Assembly: GCA_947494335.1 (NCBI GenBank)
Contig: CANLUT010000007.1
Coordinates: 10,469-74,468 of the forward strand
From: Oligoflexales bacterium
Lineage (GTDB): Bacteria; Bdellovibrionota_B; Oligoflexia; Oligoflexales; RGVZ01
DNA length: 64,000 nt
Direction: 5' to 3'
Shown here: positions 7,353 to 15,368 of the stretch, in pieces
Layout of the letters: each line of letters begins with the position of its first letter
Numbering within the stretch: the stretch's first letter is position 1
Made by a program: the position numbers and the translations under genes
The notes under the pieces: generated by a model
Databases searched by the model: none
Told to the model about the DNA's origin: nothing
Seen by the model: only the letters and a program-made list of their open reading frames with translations

Positions 7353-7369
7353 CGGAACAAATCGTTCCG
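7353..7369 (-). promoter_or_regulatory. hairpin at the 5' end of the HU transcript
   Basis: Perfect inverted repeat CGGAAC-AAATC-GTTCCG. With the promoter at 7377-7405 transcription should start near 7370, so the mRNA would begin in this hairpin. Such 5'-terminal hairpins stabilise mRNA; alternatively this is an operator for autoregulation. Confidence 0.4.
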
Positions 7370-7376
7370 ACAAAAA

Positions 7377-7405
7377 ATCATAAAAGGCTGTATTTGAAAA
7401 ATCAA
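7377..7405 (-). promoter_or_regulatory. sigma-70 promoter of the HU gene
   Basis: On the minus strand: TTGATT (-35, at 7405-7400), a 17-nt spacer, TATGAT (-10, at 7382-7377). The -10 matches 5 of 6 and the -35 matches 4 of 6. The start codon is about 45 nt downstream of the predicted start. Confidence 0.65.
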
Positions 7406-7417
7406 GTGTGTTCCCTC

Positions 7418-7435
7418 AAAAAAATGCATTTTTTT
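7418..7435. repeat. 18-bp perfect A/T palindrome
   Basis: AAAAAAATGCATTTTTTT, a perfect palindrome lying between the end of the 591-aa gene (stop at 7452) and the HU promoter. A7 and T7 tracts flank TGCA. Possible jobs are a hairpin ending the upstream transcript, an UP-like element 13 bp upstream of the HU -35 box, or a bent-DNA site for HU itself. Confidence 0.45.
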
Positions 7436-7451
7436 CGAGAAAAATGAATAT

Positions 7452-9227
7452 TCAGCTCGGAAGGGACAAAGAAACTGAATTCCAGCTCGCCGGATGTTCC
7501 ACCATGAAGTGCACCAAACGAATTCGCAGATGGCGATCAAAAGTCTTGGAACCCAGTCTGCGCTGGACGTCCATGACGAGCGCCTTGGTGTCTTCGTCCA
7601 AAGAGGAAATGTATTTCTGCTTGAGCTCTGTGTACGTGCTTGGGGATTGCCGGATCATTTTATCCAGTTCGTCCTGAGCCAAACGGCGCAAATTTTGAGC
7701 CAAAGTGACTTGTTTCTGCGATTTTGGGGGTTCAGGCTTGACAGTTAAGCTGTTTGCGGGCACCGATTCCGGAGTCTTTAACTCGTTTTTCGGCCATTTT
7801 TCCGCTGATTCAACAAACACTGATTCTTTTCTCGAGCGGTAGTCCATGACAGATTTTTTACAGACTGTCTCGATATCAGCCCGCAAAACCCCGGAGGCCA
7901 GCGAAAATTGCCCGTCATTCTTAACTGTGTAACGCAATTCCTCAGACCGTCCTGCCAAGGACAAAAACTCGCGGTAACGCTGGGTGACGTTTGCCAAAGA
8001 AACACTCGAAACCACGTTGAAAATCGGATTTTTCATGATCACATCAGGAAGGGGGGCAAGGCAGCCAGGTTGGGATCTTGCAACCCACTCAATAAATAGC
8101 ATCGGCGCCTGAGTCATTAAACCAGGACCCATAATAAAAGCGCCAGCGGACTCATCGGAAATCCGAGTCCAAATTCCCTCGAGAAGTTCGGAAACCTGCT
8201 TGGACTTTGCCGGACAAAGTCGAGCGAACGTTGATAAAAGCATACCCATCTGCGGTGTAAGGCCGTTTTTGACCACCTTAGTAGATGCTAAACCAAAATA
8301 CTCCGATTCTGCACGCGATCTCAGTCTTTCCGATGATGCCTGCCACACCAAAAGAGGCGATTGCGACGAGATCCCATTTTCAAGGGCAACAAATCCGTTA
8401 TCAGGCTCTCGCTGAATAACGCCATGGGCCGTCAGTCTTCGACCCAATTTTCCCACTAAACGCAAGCGATCCATTAACAAAGTTGATGCCGTCTCCTGAG
8501 TTTTCTTGCCAAGTTTTACACCGGCCGTCAGCTCATCTAAAGGCGCTCCAACCAGTCCGTCGAGACCAAGCCATGCAGACTCATTTTGCATGGCTGATTC
8601 CATACGGGCATAAACCAACTGCTCAGACAACGACAGCTCCAGCCAAACCGGAGTCCAGAGAACCAGAGGAGATATACCTTTGTTTACTGAGGCCAAACTT
8701 GGCCCACCTGTAAGTCGCCTTATAAAATCAAGGTGAACATCTGTAAACCCAGTCAACAACTCCAGCGCGATAGACGTGGGTTTTAGCCTCAAATGGCTGA
8801 GCTCTGAACCGTTGGCATTGCCACTCCATGTTTCACTCTCAAAAAGTGGAAACACTCGAAATAACCCGGATTGATCTTGAATTGGAAATCGTAATTGAGC
8901 GAAAGATTCAAAGACTCCCGCCAACCGCTCTCTCGCTTGATAATCGATTCCATTCAACTGTTTTTGCGATCTGCTCCAGTCCAACTCAACAAAGCCAGAC
9001 ATATTCTCATCCAAAAGTTGGCGCTGAACATCACCTAACAAGACCGCCAGGAGACTTAGCTCCTGAGAGCTAAATCGAGGCAGCACTCCTCCAGCACATA
9101 AGCGAACATCCGTCGACAAAGGATCAGCCGGAGAAAAAAGTGACTCAAACGCATGGAACCACCAACCAGGAACAAACGTTCTGGCAGTCTCAAGTTTTAG
9201 GGACGGACTGCTGTTTGGTGGGACCAC
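7452..9227 (-). CDS. hypothetical cytoplasmic protein (591 aa)
   Basis: I do not recognise this family. No signal peptide or membrane helix is seen. The N-terminal third alternates helices and strands (LLGDVQRQLLDENM, then FVELDWSRSQKQLNGI), faintly like the winged helices of replication initiators, but I could not confirm that. Residues about 470-510 form a Pro/Lys/Ser-rich linker. The C-terminus is a charged helical region (LAQNLRRLAQDELDKMIRQ, RLGSKTFDRHLRIRLVHF). The GTG start is uncertain, because no good ribosome site precedes it. A large imperfect inverted repeat (9287-9342) lies 60 bp upstream. It sits between the nuo operon and HU on the same strand, with its own likely regulation. 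Confidence 0.6.
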   Translation of the reverse strand: MVPPNSSPSLKLETARTFVPGWWFHAFESLFSPADPLSTDVRLCAGGVLPRFSSQELSLLAVLLGDVQRQLLDENMSGFVELDWSRSQKQLNGIDYQARERLAGVFESFAQLRFPIQDQSGLFRVFPLFESETWSGNANGSELSHLRLKPTSIALELLTGFTDVHLDFIRRLTGGPSLASVNKGISPLVLWTPVWLELSLSEQLVYARMESAMQNESAWLGLDGLVGAPLDELTAGVKLGKKTQETASTLLMDRLRLVGKLGRRLTAHGVIQREPDNGFVALENGISSQSPLLVWQASSERLRSRAESEYFGLASTKVVKNGLTPQMGMLLSTFARLCPAKSKQVSELLEGIWTRISDESAGAFIMGPGLMTQAPMLFIEWVARSQPGCLAPLPDVIMKNPIFNVVSSVSLANVTQRYREFLSLAGRSEELRYTVKNDGQFSLASGVLRADIETVCKKSVMDYRSRKESVFVESAEKWPKNELKTPESVPANSLTVKPEPPKSQKQVTLAQNLRRLAQDELDKMIRQSPSTYTELKQKYISSLDEDTKALVMDVQRRLGSKTFDRHLRIRLVHFMVEHPASWNSVSLSLPS

Positions 9228-9286
9228 GGGACCCAGTCACTCCAAGGCTTTTGACAGTTTTGCGGTTAAATCGAACATCTTTGGTA

Positions 9287-9342
9287 CTAATTTTGACTCT
9301 CGCTGTCGATTAAATTCGACCTAGCAGAGAGGGCAAAATTAG
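9287..9342. repeat. long imperfect inverted repeat before the 591-aa gene
   Basis: Left arm CTAATTTTG-A-CTCTC-GCT and right arm AGC-AGAGAGG-GCAAAATTAG, closing on TCGA-TTAAAT-TCGA at the tip: a stem of about 20 bp with small bulges over 56 bp. No T-run follows on either strand, so it is not an intrinsic terminator. It lies 60 bp upstream of the GTG at 9227. A cruciform, an operator or a leader hairpin are all possible. Confidence 0.55.
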
Positions 9343-9436
9343 ACGCGTAAACCGCTAAAATTTCAGAAAAAAACGCTCGTAGCCCGCGCAACCCCAAGAT
9401 TGGCTGGCTATCTGTGATCCCGCGAAGAAGAGTTGC

Positions 9437-10039
9437 TCAATGGTGTCCGTGTCGAACCAACGAATGAATCTCTGCCTCTTTAGCGTGCGGCTTGTCGGTG
9501 ATCGGATGTTTTTCATTTTCATCCTTAACACTCGAAATGCCTCCGTGAAGCGTCGAACGCTGGGCCAGATAATCCTTAGTGTAGACCCACTTTTCTTCAG
9601 CTAATCCAGCCATCACGTATTCGGGGCCAAGGCGAATGGCATCTACTGGACAGGCCTCTTCGCAGTATCCACAAAAAACACAGCGAAGAATATCGATCTC
9701 AAAGCGTACGGGATATTTCTCAATTTCGTTTGTTGGGTGCTGGCCGGCTTCAATATGAATACATTGGGCTGGACAATTAGTCGCACACAGAAAGCAGGCA
9801 GTACAACGAACATTACCATCATCACGAAGGGTTAGAAAATGCTTGCCCTTAAAACGGTCGCTGTAAGTCGCCTCCTGCTCGGGCCACTCAAGTGTTTCCG
9901 TTTTCTCCCGACCAGTTATTTGAAGGACGAAAGTCTTCATGGTGAACTTCATACCAGTCATAATACTTGTGAAATAACCCCAAGCCGCGGCAAAGGGATT
10001 TGCATCAACAGGCGGTGGAGCAACTTTTTTTACTGCCAT
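9437..10039 (-). CDS. nuoI: NADH-quinone oxidoreductase subunit I
   Basis: A 200-aa complex I subunit that carries iron-sulfur clusters N6a and N6b and passes electrons toward NuoB and quinone at the membrane. Two ferredoxin motifs are intact: CTACFLCATNCPAQC near residue 79 and CVFCGYCEEACPVDA near 118. The ATG at 10039 is chosen because GGGGGA lies just upstream and an extension to 10108 would overlap nuoG. The C-terminus is a His-rich tail (LVRHGHH). Last gene of nuoCD-E-F-G-I; nuoH, normally between G and I, is absent here. Confidence 0.95.
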   Translation of the reverse strand: MAVKKVAPPPVDANPFAAAWGYFTSIMTGMKFTMKTFVLQITGREKTETLEWPEQEATYSDRFKGKHFLTLRDDGNVRCTACFLCATNCPAQCIHIEAGQHPTNEIEKYPVRFEIDILRCVFCGYCEEACPVDAIRLGPEYVMAGLAEEKWVYTKDYLAQRSTLHGGISSVKDENEKHPITDKPHAKEAEIHSLVRHGHH

Positions 10040-10055
10040 ATCTAAAATCCCCCTT

Positions 10056-11549
10056 TTAGTGCGCCGTTTTATAAGCTTCGGAAAGAGCGGCCACTGTGCC
10101 ACCAACACATTGCGCGCCTGCTACAGGACACGCGTATGGCGTCGTTAAGTGACCTTCTTTTCCTTGATGGTTCATGAAGGTCCCGCGTTTTTCAGCAAAT
10201 CCCTTAAGTGGGATAATGTGCTTAGCGGATTTAACCTCATCGACCATTCCATTAACTGTCCAGAACGAAACAAAATCCAACTCAGACAGAGCGATCAAAT
10301 GAGATTTAAGGCTTGGAAACCCGGATGGAAGCTCAGGCACTAACGCTACAACAACCTTCGCACCAGATTTTGCCAATTCTTCGTGCTGATTTCTGGCTTT
10401 ATCAGCGGTCACTCCATGCCTGTGAAGTGATGCCATCAGACCGGCTGTATTTGCATTGCGGTCGCCGCGTAGCAATAGACCATCGAAGTCTTCGACTTTT
10501 TCTGTTGGTTCACGCCATTGATAGACTTTTTTGACACCAAGTTTACTGACAAAGAAATCAAAAAGTGCGTCGTACTCTTCATTTGTATATTGGGCAGAAA
10601 CCAGCAGTGCAATTTCCTCGGGCTTGTGTGTTTTTAGCTTGTGGGCCAAAACCTTTACTGCCTCCGAAACCTCTGCATCCCTTCGTTTACCATGATCAAC
10701 AATGACGGCGACACGCTGGCGTTCCTCGGCATTCAAATGACGATAGGTTCCACGTCCATAGTCACACATCCAATGACCATTTTGTTCACCCTCGCGTGGT
10801 TTAACACGGTAATAGGTACCAGTTTGTTCCTTACCAAACACATCAACCTGACATCCTGTCGAACAACCAGGACAGGTGGCCGGTTTTTCTTTCAAAAACC
10901 AAACGCGTTGTTTGAATCTAAAGTCTTTGGAGGTAAAGGCACCTACCGGACAAATATCAACTAGGTTGGTCGTATAACCGTGACTAATTTTCTTTCCGGG
11001 ATACGTTCCAATGATAGCGTGATCGCCCCGATCAAAGATTCCCAGTGCACCGGTTTTGGTAACTTCTTTTTCAAACCGCACGCACCGGCTGCAAAGAATA
11101 CAGCGTTCCGTATCAAGAACCAAATCACCACCAATGTCCAGAGCCTTGGGCTTTAGCACCTTGGGACGATCCATTTGGCTCTGATATTTACCTACTGACA
11201 TATAATAGTTTTGGAGTCCACACTCACCAGCCTGGTCGCAGATTGGACAATCCAGTGGGTGGTTGATCAGGTGGAATTCAAGAGCCCACTTGTGAGCATC
11301 TTTGACTTCATCCGTATCGGTCCTTACCTCCATCCCCTCAGTTGCTTGCAAATTACAAGCGATCTCAAGCTTAGGGCGACCTTCAATTTTAACTAAACAA
11401 AACCGGCACACGCCAGCGACAGAAAGACCCGGATGCCAACAGAAATGCGGAATGGCGATCTTCATCTGCTGAGCAGCCTGCATTACAGTCGTACCTTTGG
11501 GTACAGAAACCGCCTGACCGTTTATTTTGAATGAGACTGTATCGCTCAC
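10056..11549 (-). CDS. nuoG: NADH-quinone oxidoreductase subunit G (short form)
   Basis: A 497-aa subunit of the NADH-dehydrogenase arm of complex I. The N-terminal [2Fe-2S] site (CWHPGLSVAGVCRFC near residue 37), the His-ligated 4Fe-4S site (HPLDCPICDQAGECG near 97) and the C-x2-C-x2-C site (CILCSRC with DICPVGA near 150-200) are all present. CPGCSTGC near residue 225 starts the molybdopterin-like domain, which is only about 270 residues long. E. coli NuoG is about 900 residues, so this is a compact form lacking much of that domain. Its start overlaps the nuoF stop by 4 nt; nuoI follows after 16 nt. Confidence 0.93.
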   Translation of the reverse strand: MSDTVSFKINGQAVSVPKGTTVMQAAQQMKIAIPHFCWHPGLSVAGVCRFCLVKIEGRPKLEIACNLQATEGMEVRTDTDEVKDAHKWALEFHLINHPLDCPICDQAGECGLQNYYMSVGKYQSQMDRPKVLKPKALDIGGDLVLDTERCILCSRCVRFEKEVTKTGALGIFDRGDHAIIGTYPGKKISHGYTTNLVDICPVGAFTSKDFRFKQRVWFLKEKPATCPGCSTGCQVDVFGKEQTGTYYRVKPREGEQNGHWMCDYGRGTYRHLNAEERQRVAVIVDHGKRRDAEVSEAVKVLAHKLKTHKPEEIALLVSAQYTNEEYDALFDFFVSKLGVKKVYQWREPTEKVEDFDGLLLRGDRNANTAGLMASLHRHGVTADKARNQHEELAKSGAKVVVALVPELPSGFPSLKSHLIALSELDFVSFWTVNGMVDEVKSAKHIIPLKGFAEKRGTFMNHQGKEGHLTTPYACPVAGAQCVGGTVAALSEAYKTAH

Positions 11550-12820
11550 GCCGAAGTACCTCTCTTAATATAGTCTCGGATTTCGTCTCCGAATTTTTTT
11601 GTTATGGCCATTGTAGGCATCGCAGCGGCATCAGAAAGAGCGCAGATCGTTCGTCCACCCATCTGTTTTGCCACTGTCCACATTCTATCGACATCAGACT
11701 CATGACCAGCCTTGTCGTAAATTCCGCCCATAATGTTTGCAAGCCATCCCGTTCCCTCACGGCAAGGAGTGCACTGACCACAACTTTCGTGATGATAGAA
11801 GTCTGCAATCACCTTCATGATCTTCACCATGCTGACACGGTCATCAATGATCATGATAGCGCCTGAGCCAAGCATTGAGCCTTTTGCCGCAATGGCCTCG
11901 TAATCCATAGTCAGGCCTTTTAATTCTTCTGGAGTTAGAACTGGGGCCGACGCTCCACCTGGAATGCAGGCCTTCAAAGTCCTTCCAGGAAGCATTCCAC
12001 CGCAGTCTTCATTCAGAAGCTTTTCAAAAGAGTAGCCTAGAGGAAGCTCATAGACTCCTGGCTTTTTGATGGCGCCGGCAATTGAAAATAATTTTGTACC
12101 GGGAGACTTCTCGGTACCGATAGCTTTATAAGCGGAGGCGCCATTATTGATAATCCAAGGGACCGCTGCGAAAGTCTCAGTGTTGTTTACTACAGTTGGC
12201 TTACCGAGGTAGCCACTTACAGCTGGGAAAGGAGGCTTTAACTTCGGCTGCCCTTTCTTTCCTTCGAGTGACGATATCAACCCAGTTTCTTCACCACAAA
12301 TGTAAGCGCCGGCTCCAGTGTAGTGATCCAAGTCAAAATCAAAACCAGATCCCATGATATTTTTTCCGAGTAACCCAGCCGCATAGGCTTCCTTGATCGC
12401 CGTCTCTAGCCAGCTTATTTCCTCGAAAAACTCGTATCTTGTATAGATATAGCCCTTCGTTGCACCAATTGCCTTGGCAGCAATAATCATTCCCTCAACG
12501 ATCATGTGGGGGCTTAGTTCAGCGATGTAACGATCTTTGAAAGTTCCCGGCTCACCTTCATCGTTATTGCAAATGAGATAGCGAGGCCCAGGAATATTTT
12601 GCGGAACAAAGCTCCATTTCAGACCCGTCGGAAATCCCGCTCCACCTCGACCACGAAGACCAGATTGCTTCACCTCTTCGATGACCTGAGCAGGCTGCAT
12701 GGATAATACTTTCTTTAAAGCGGAGTATCCACCCTTTGACTGGTACGTTGACAGCGCGCGACTGTTCGGCACGCCTTCAAACGCAGTGAGGATTTTTACT
12801 TTATCGGTGGAATTTGCCAT
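11546..12820 (-). CDS. nuoF: NADH-quinone oxidoreductase subunit F
   Basis: A 424-aa flavoprotein that oxidises NADH at the tip of complex I. GRGGAGFPTGLKWSF near residue 55 binds NADH, YICGEETGLISSLEG near 173 belongs to the FMN site, and ESCGQCTPCREGTGW near 345 with the later Cys in RTICALSDAA near 393 binds cluster N3. Length is typical. It follows nuoE by 9 nt and overlaps nuoG by 4 nt, so it is translated as part of the operon. Confidence 0.96.
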   Translation of the reverse strand: MANSTDKVKILTAFEGVPNSRALSTYQSKGGYSALKKVLSMQPAQVIEEVKQSGLRGRGGAGFPTGLKWSFVPQNIPGPRYLICNNDEGEPGTFKDRYIAELSPHMIVEGMIIAAKAIGATKGYIYTRYEFFEEISWLETAIKEAYAAGLLGKNIMGSGFDFDLDHYTGAGAYICGEETGLISSLEGKKGQPKLKPPFPAVSGYLGKPTVVNNTETFAAVPWIINNGASAYKAIGTEKSPGTKLFSIAGAIKKPGVYELPLGYSFEKLLNEDCGGMLPGRTLKACIPGGASAPVLTPEELKGLTMDYEAIAAKGSMLGSGAIMIIDDRVSMVKIMKVIADFYHHESCGQCTPCREGTGWLANIMGGIYDKAGHESDVDRMWTVAKQMGGRTICALSDAAAMPTMAITKKFGDEIRDYIKRGTSA

Positions 12821-12829
12821 CTAATCACC

Positions 12830-13318
12830 TCACTTCAATGGGGCATATTTTTCGAGAATTTGATCAACATTATCAACAGTCACCTTGTGATGACGGTCTT
12901 TATTTACAATGATCGCCGGTGCTTGGTCACAAACCCCTAAACACGGAACGCCGATAACTTCAAACGGAGCATTGTCTCCATGCTTTTCTTCAAGACGCTT
13001 CACATGACCTTCTATCTTCTCAATCAACTCATCTGCACCCATCATGCAGCAAACAATGTTGTCGCAAACTTGGATCGGATGTTTACGAGGTTTTTTCTGA
13101 TAGTAGGCTTTGTAAAAAGTCAAAACTTCTTTCACCTGAACGCGATCAAGGCCGTACGAATTGTTAAGAGCCTCGATGTGCTTTTCTTCAACCCATCCAC
13201 ACTCATCTTGAATGGCGTGCAAAACAGGCAAAATAGATGTCCGCTTTGTCTCATAGCGCGTGAGTTCTTTTTTGATTTTTTCCTGAAGACCAGATGAAAA
13301 CACGTTGCTGTCACTCAT
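12830..13318 (-). CDS. nuoE: NADH-quinone oxidoreductase subunit E
   Basis: A 162-aa thioredoxin-fold subunit holding the [2Fe-2S] cluster N1a beside NuoF. The four Cys ligands are visible as VCDNIVC near residue 84 and PCLGVC near 129. An extra Cys directly follows the first pair (VCDNIVCCMMG), which is uncommon. The N-terminal helical part (ILPVLHAIQDECGWV) is typical of the family. It lies 17 nt after nuoCD. Confidence 0.94.
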   Translation of the reverse strand: MSDSNVFSSGLQEKIKKELTRYETKRTSILPVLHAIQDECGWVEEKHIEALNNSYGLDRVQVKEVLTFYKAYYQKKPRKHPIQVCDNIVCCMMGADELIEKIEGHVKRLEEKHGDNAPFEVIGVPCLGVCDQAPAIIVNKDRHHKVTVDNVDQILEKYAPLK

Positions 13319-13335
13319 AGTAACTACGTCCTCTA

Positions 13336-15051
13336 TTAACGGTCCAATTCACCGGCGATAATGTTGATTGTACCCAAGGTCGCCGCAATATCTGCAATCA
13401 TGTCTCCTTGAACCAACTCGGAGACTGCCTGGAATATAGCAAAGCAAGGTGGACGACATTTGACGCGGTAAGGAACACCGCTACCGTCTGAAACAACATA
13501 AAAGCCCAACTCACCGTTGGCAGCCTCATAGCCTTGGTATATCTCCCCAGCAGGAACCTTGACACCATTGATCACTTGCATGAACTGGTTCATGAGGCCT
13601 TCGATATTGCCGTAAACATCTTGCTTGTTCGGCAACACAATCGCTGGATCTTCGACGTCGATCGGACCGCTTGGAATATTATTTAAACATTGATCAAGGA
13701 TCCGGCAACTTTCCAAAATCTCTGCCATGCGCACCTGATAACGGTCGTAGCAGTCACCACGATCACCAACCGGAACGTCAAACTCCAACTGATCATAGCC
13801 ATAGTAGGGAGCATACACACGCATATCAAGCGGAACACCTGATCCGCGCAAGCTCGGCCCTGTCCAACCCCAGTTAATCGCATTTTCAGCCGACATTTTC
13901 CCAACGCCAACCATTCGTTTCACGAAGACGCGGTTTTTTGTACACAGCAAATCAATCTCGCGGTGTGCCTGACGGATAGCCTTGATAACGTCGCGCGCTT
14001 CATCAAACCACCCATCTGGGAAGTCAAAACCCATGCCACCGATTCTTGAAAGAGACACCGTCAAACGGGCGCCGCAAAGCTTCTCAAACAGAGTGTAAAC
14101 TCGCTCACGAGCAGAAAATCCAAGCCAGAAGTTGGTGAGTCCACCCAAGTCAACCAAGTTGGTTGTGATACAGACGAGGTGATCAATACAACGGCTAAAC
14201 TCGTCCAAGATTACACGCATGGTTTGGGCTCGTGCAGGAATCGTAATCCCTAGCTGTTTTTCAATCGCGCGGCACCAAGCGTTGTTATTTATCGGAGCAG
14301 AGCAGTAGTTGAGACGGTCAGTGTAAGGAATGATCTGATTGTAGTTGTGATTTTCACACATCTTCTCAAAGCAGCGGTGGAGATAACCGATTTCAACATC
14401 GCACTTTTCTATCGTCTCACCAGATAGCACGGCCATGAATCGAAGAGTTCCATGCGTTGCAGGATGAGCTGGGCCAATGTTGATCCAAACACGGTCTTCA
14501 AGAAAATCGTCTTGAGTTTTAAGCATGCGTTCGCGATCTTTCTCGAACGTGTGATGCATCGGAGTCTTCAGCTCTTGATTTCGATCTGCAGGGTAGTCTT
14601 TTCTAAGAGGGTGTCCGACGAAATCTTCGTGACACAAAATGCGTCGAAGATTCGGGTGACCACTGAATTTCAAACCAAATAAGTCAAAGGCCTCGCGTTC
14701 AAACCAGTTGGCTGATTTATAAACGGGAGTCAGAGAGGGAATTTCGTCTGTCTCACCAACGCGCGACTTCATGCGAAGGCGCTGATTGTTATCTGGATTT
14801 ACAAAGTGGTAAACAACTTCAAAACGCTTGTCACGGTTTTGATAATCGACACCACAGACATCAAGCAAATATGGGAACTGCTTTTTAAGGTCACGCGCGA
14901 CTTCAAGAACATTACTGTGATTTACATAGATGGTATCTTCGTCGGTGAAGCGCTCGTTCTTCACATACTCAATTCCAGCTTGAGGAAATTTTGTCTTGAG
15001 CTCTTGGCTGAGAGTATCAACATACCGAAGTTGACCAGATGAGTCGTACAT
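13336..15051 (-). CDS. nuoCD: NADH-quinone oxidoreductase fused subunits C and D
   Basis: A 571-aa fusion. Residues 1 to about 185 are NuoC (30-kDa subunit; WFEREAFDLFGLKFSGHPNL then RKDYP), and residues about 190-571 are NuoD (49-kDa; NIGPAHPATHGTLRF near 192, ELGFYVVSDGSGVPYRVK near 517), which forms the quinone site with NuoB. Fused CD is known in enterobacteria and others. The ATG at 15051 is used because AAGGAG lies 10 nt upstream and YDSSGQ is a sensible N-terminus; the frame stays open to 15105. First gene of the nuo cluster. Confidence 0.95.
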   Translation of the reverse strand: MYDSSGQLRYVDTLSQELKTKFPQAGIEYVKNERFTDEDTIYVNHSNVLEVARDLKKQFPYLLDVCGVDYQNRDKRFEVVYHFVNPDNNQRLRMKSRVGETDEIPSLTPVYKSANWFEREAFDLFGLKFSGHPNLRRILCHEDFVGHPLRKDYPADRNQELKTPMHHTFEKDRERMLKTQDDFLEDRVWINIGPAHPATHGTLRFMAVLSGETIEKCDVEIGYLHRCFEKMCENHNYNQIIPYTDRLNYCSAPINNNAWCRAIEKQLGITIPARAQTMRVILDEFSRCIDHLVCITTNLVDLGGLTNFWLGFSARERVYTLFEKLCGARLTVSLSRIGGMGFDFPDGWFDEARDVIKAIRQAHREIDLLCTKNRVFVKRMVGVGKMSAENAINWGWTGPSLRGSGVPLDMRVYAPYYGYDQLEFDVPVGDRGDCYDRYQVRMAEILESCRILDQCLNNIPSGPIDVEDPAIVLPNKQDVYGNIEGLMNQFMQVINGVKVPAGEIYQGYEAANGELGFYVVSDGSGVPYRVKCRPPCFAIFQAVSELVQGDMIADIAATLGTINIIAGELDR

Positions 15052-15210
15052 GCCTGCTAAGCTCCTTAAAAAATTCCAAGCCGCGTTGTCTCGACTTGAC
15101 CTCAATTTAGAGAGGACTCACAAACCTGACAAATGTCAGAATTCAGTGGTGTTTTTGCCAAAAACTAACGCTAATACCCTACCACCGGCAGCCGGCATGG
15201 GCAAGCAAAG

Positions 15211-15222
15211 GGATCACCTCCT
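15211..15222 (-). promoter_or_regulatory. 12-nt full complement of the 16S 3' tail in the nuo leader
   Basis: On the minus strand AGGAGGTGATCC, the complete complement of the usual 16S tail GGATCACCTCCT, about 160 nt before nuoCD. A TTG 8 nt after AGGAGG opens only a 9-codon ORF, and an ATG 18 nt after it opens 19 codons. It may be a standby ribosome site, a leader-peptide start or a regulatory trap. Confidence 0.4.
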
Positions 15223-15243
15223 GGGCGAGCCTATTTTTTAATC

Positions 15244-15275
15244 AAACGCATTGCTAAAACAACACGTATGCGTTT
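15244..15275. repeat. inverted repeat AAACGCA-N18-TGCGTTT
   Basis: Perfect 7-bp arms with an 18-bp spacer in the nuoCD/aspS divergent region; half-site centres are about 25 bp apart. It is placed where a regulator could act on either promoter. The target and regulator are unknown. Confidence 0.35.
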
Positions 15276-15368
15276 AAGTGTTTCCCGCGGCTTCACGCTG
15301 CTATAAAACGTTACCCTTAATGCGACTTCGGGCGCGTGAAAAACCTGCAAACCAAGGATCACACGGTC

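Larger units (their letters stand above)
15052..15368. promoter_or_regulatory. divergent control region between nuoCD and aspS
   Basis: A 317-bp gap without a gene. It holds the inverted repeat AAACGCA-N18-TGCGTTT (15244-15275), a small hairpin CTGACA/TGTCAG (15126-15139), and on the minus strand an extended Shine-Dalgarno (15211-15222) inside the nuo leader. No tRNA or longer ORF with support is seen. Promoter boxes for both directions must lie here, but none matches consensus well. Confidence 0.55.
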
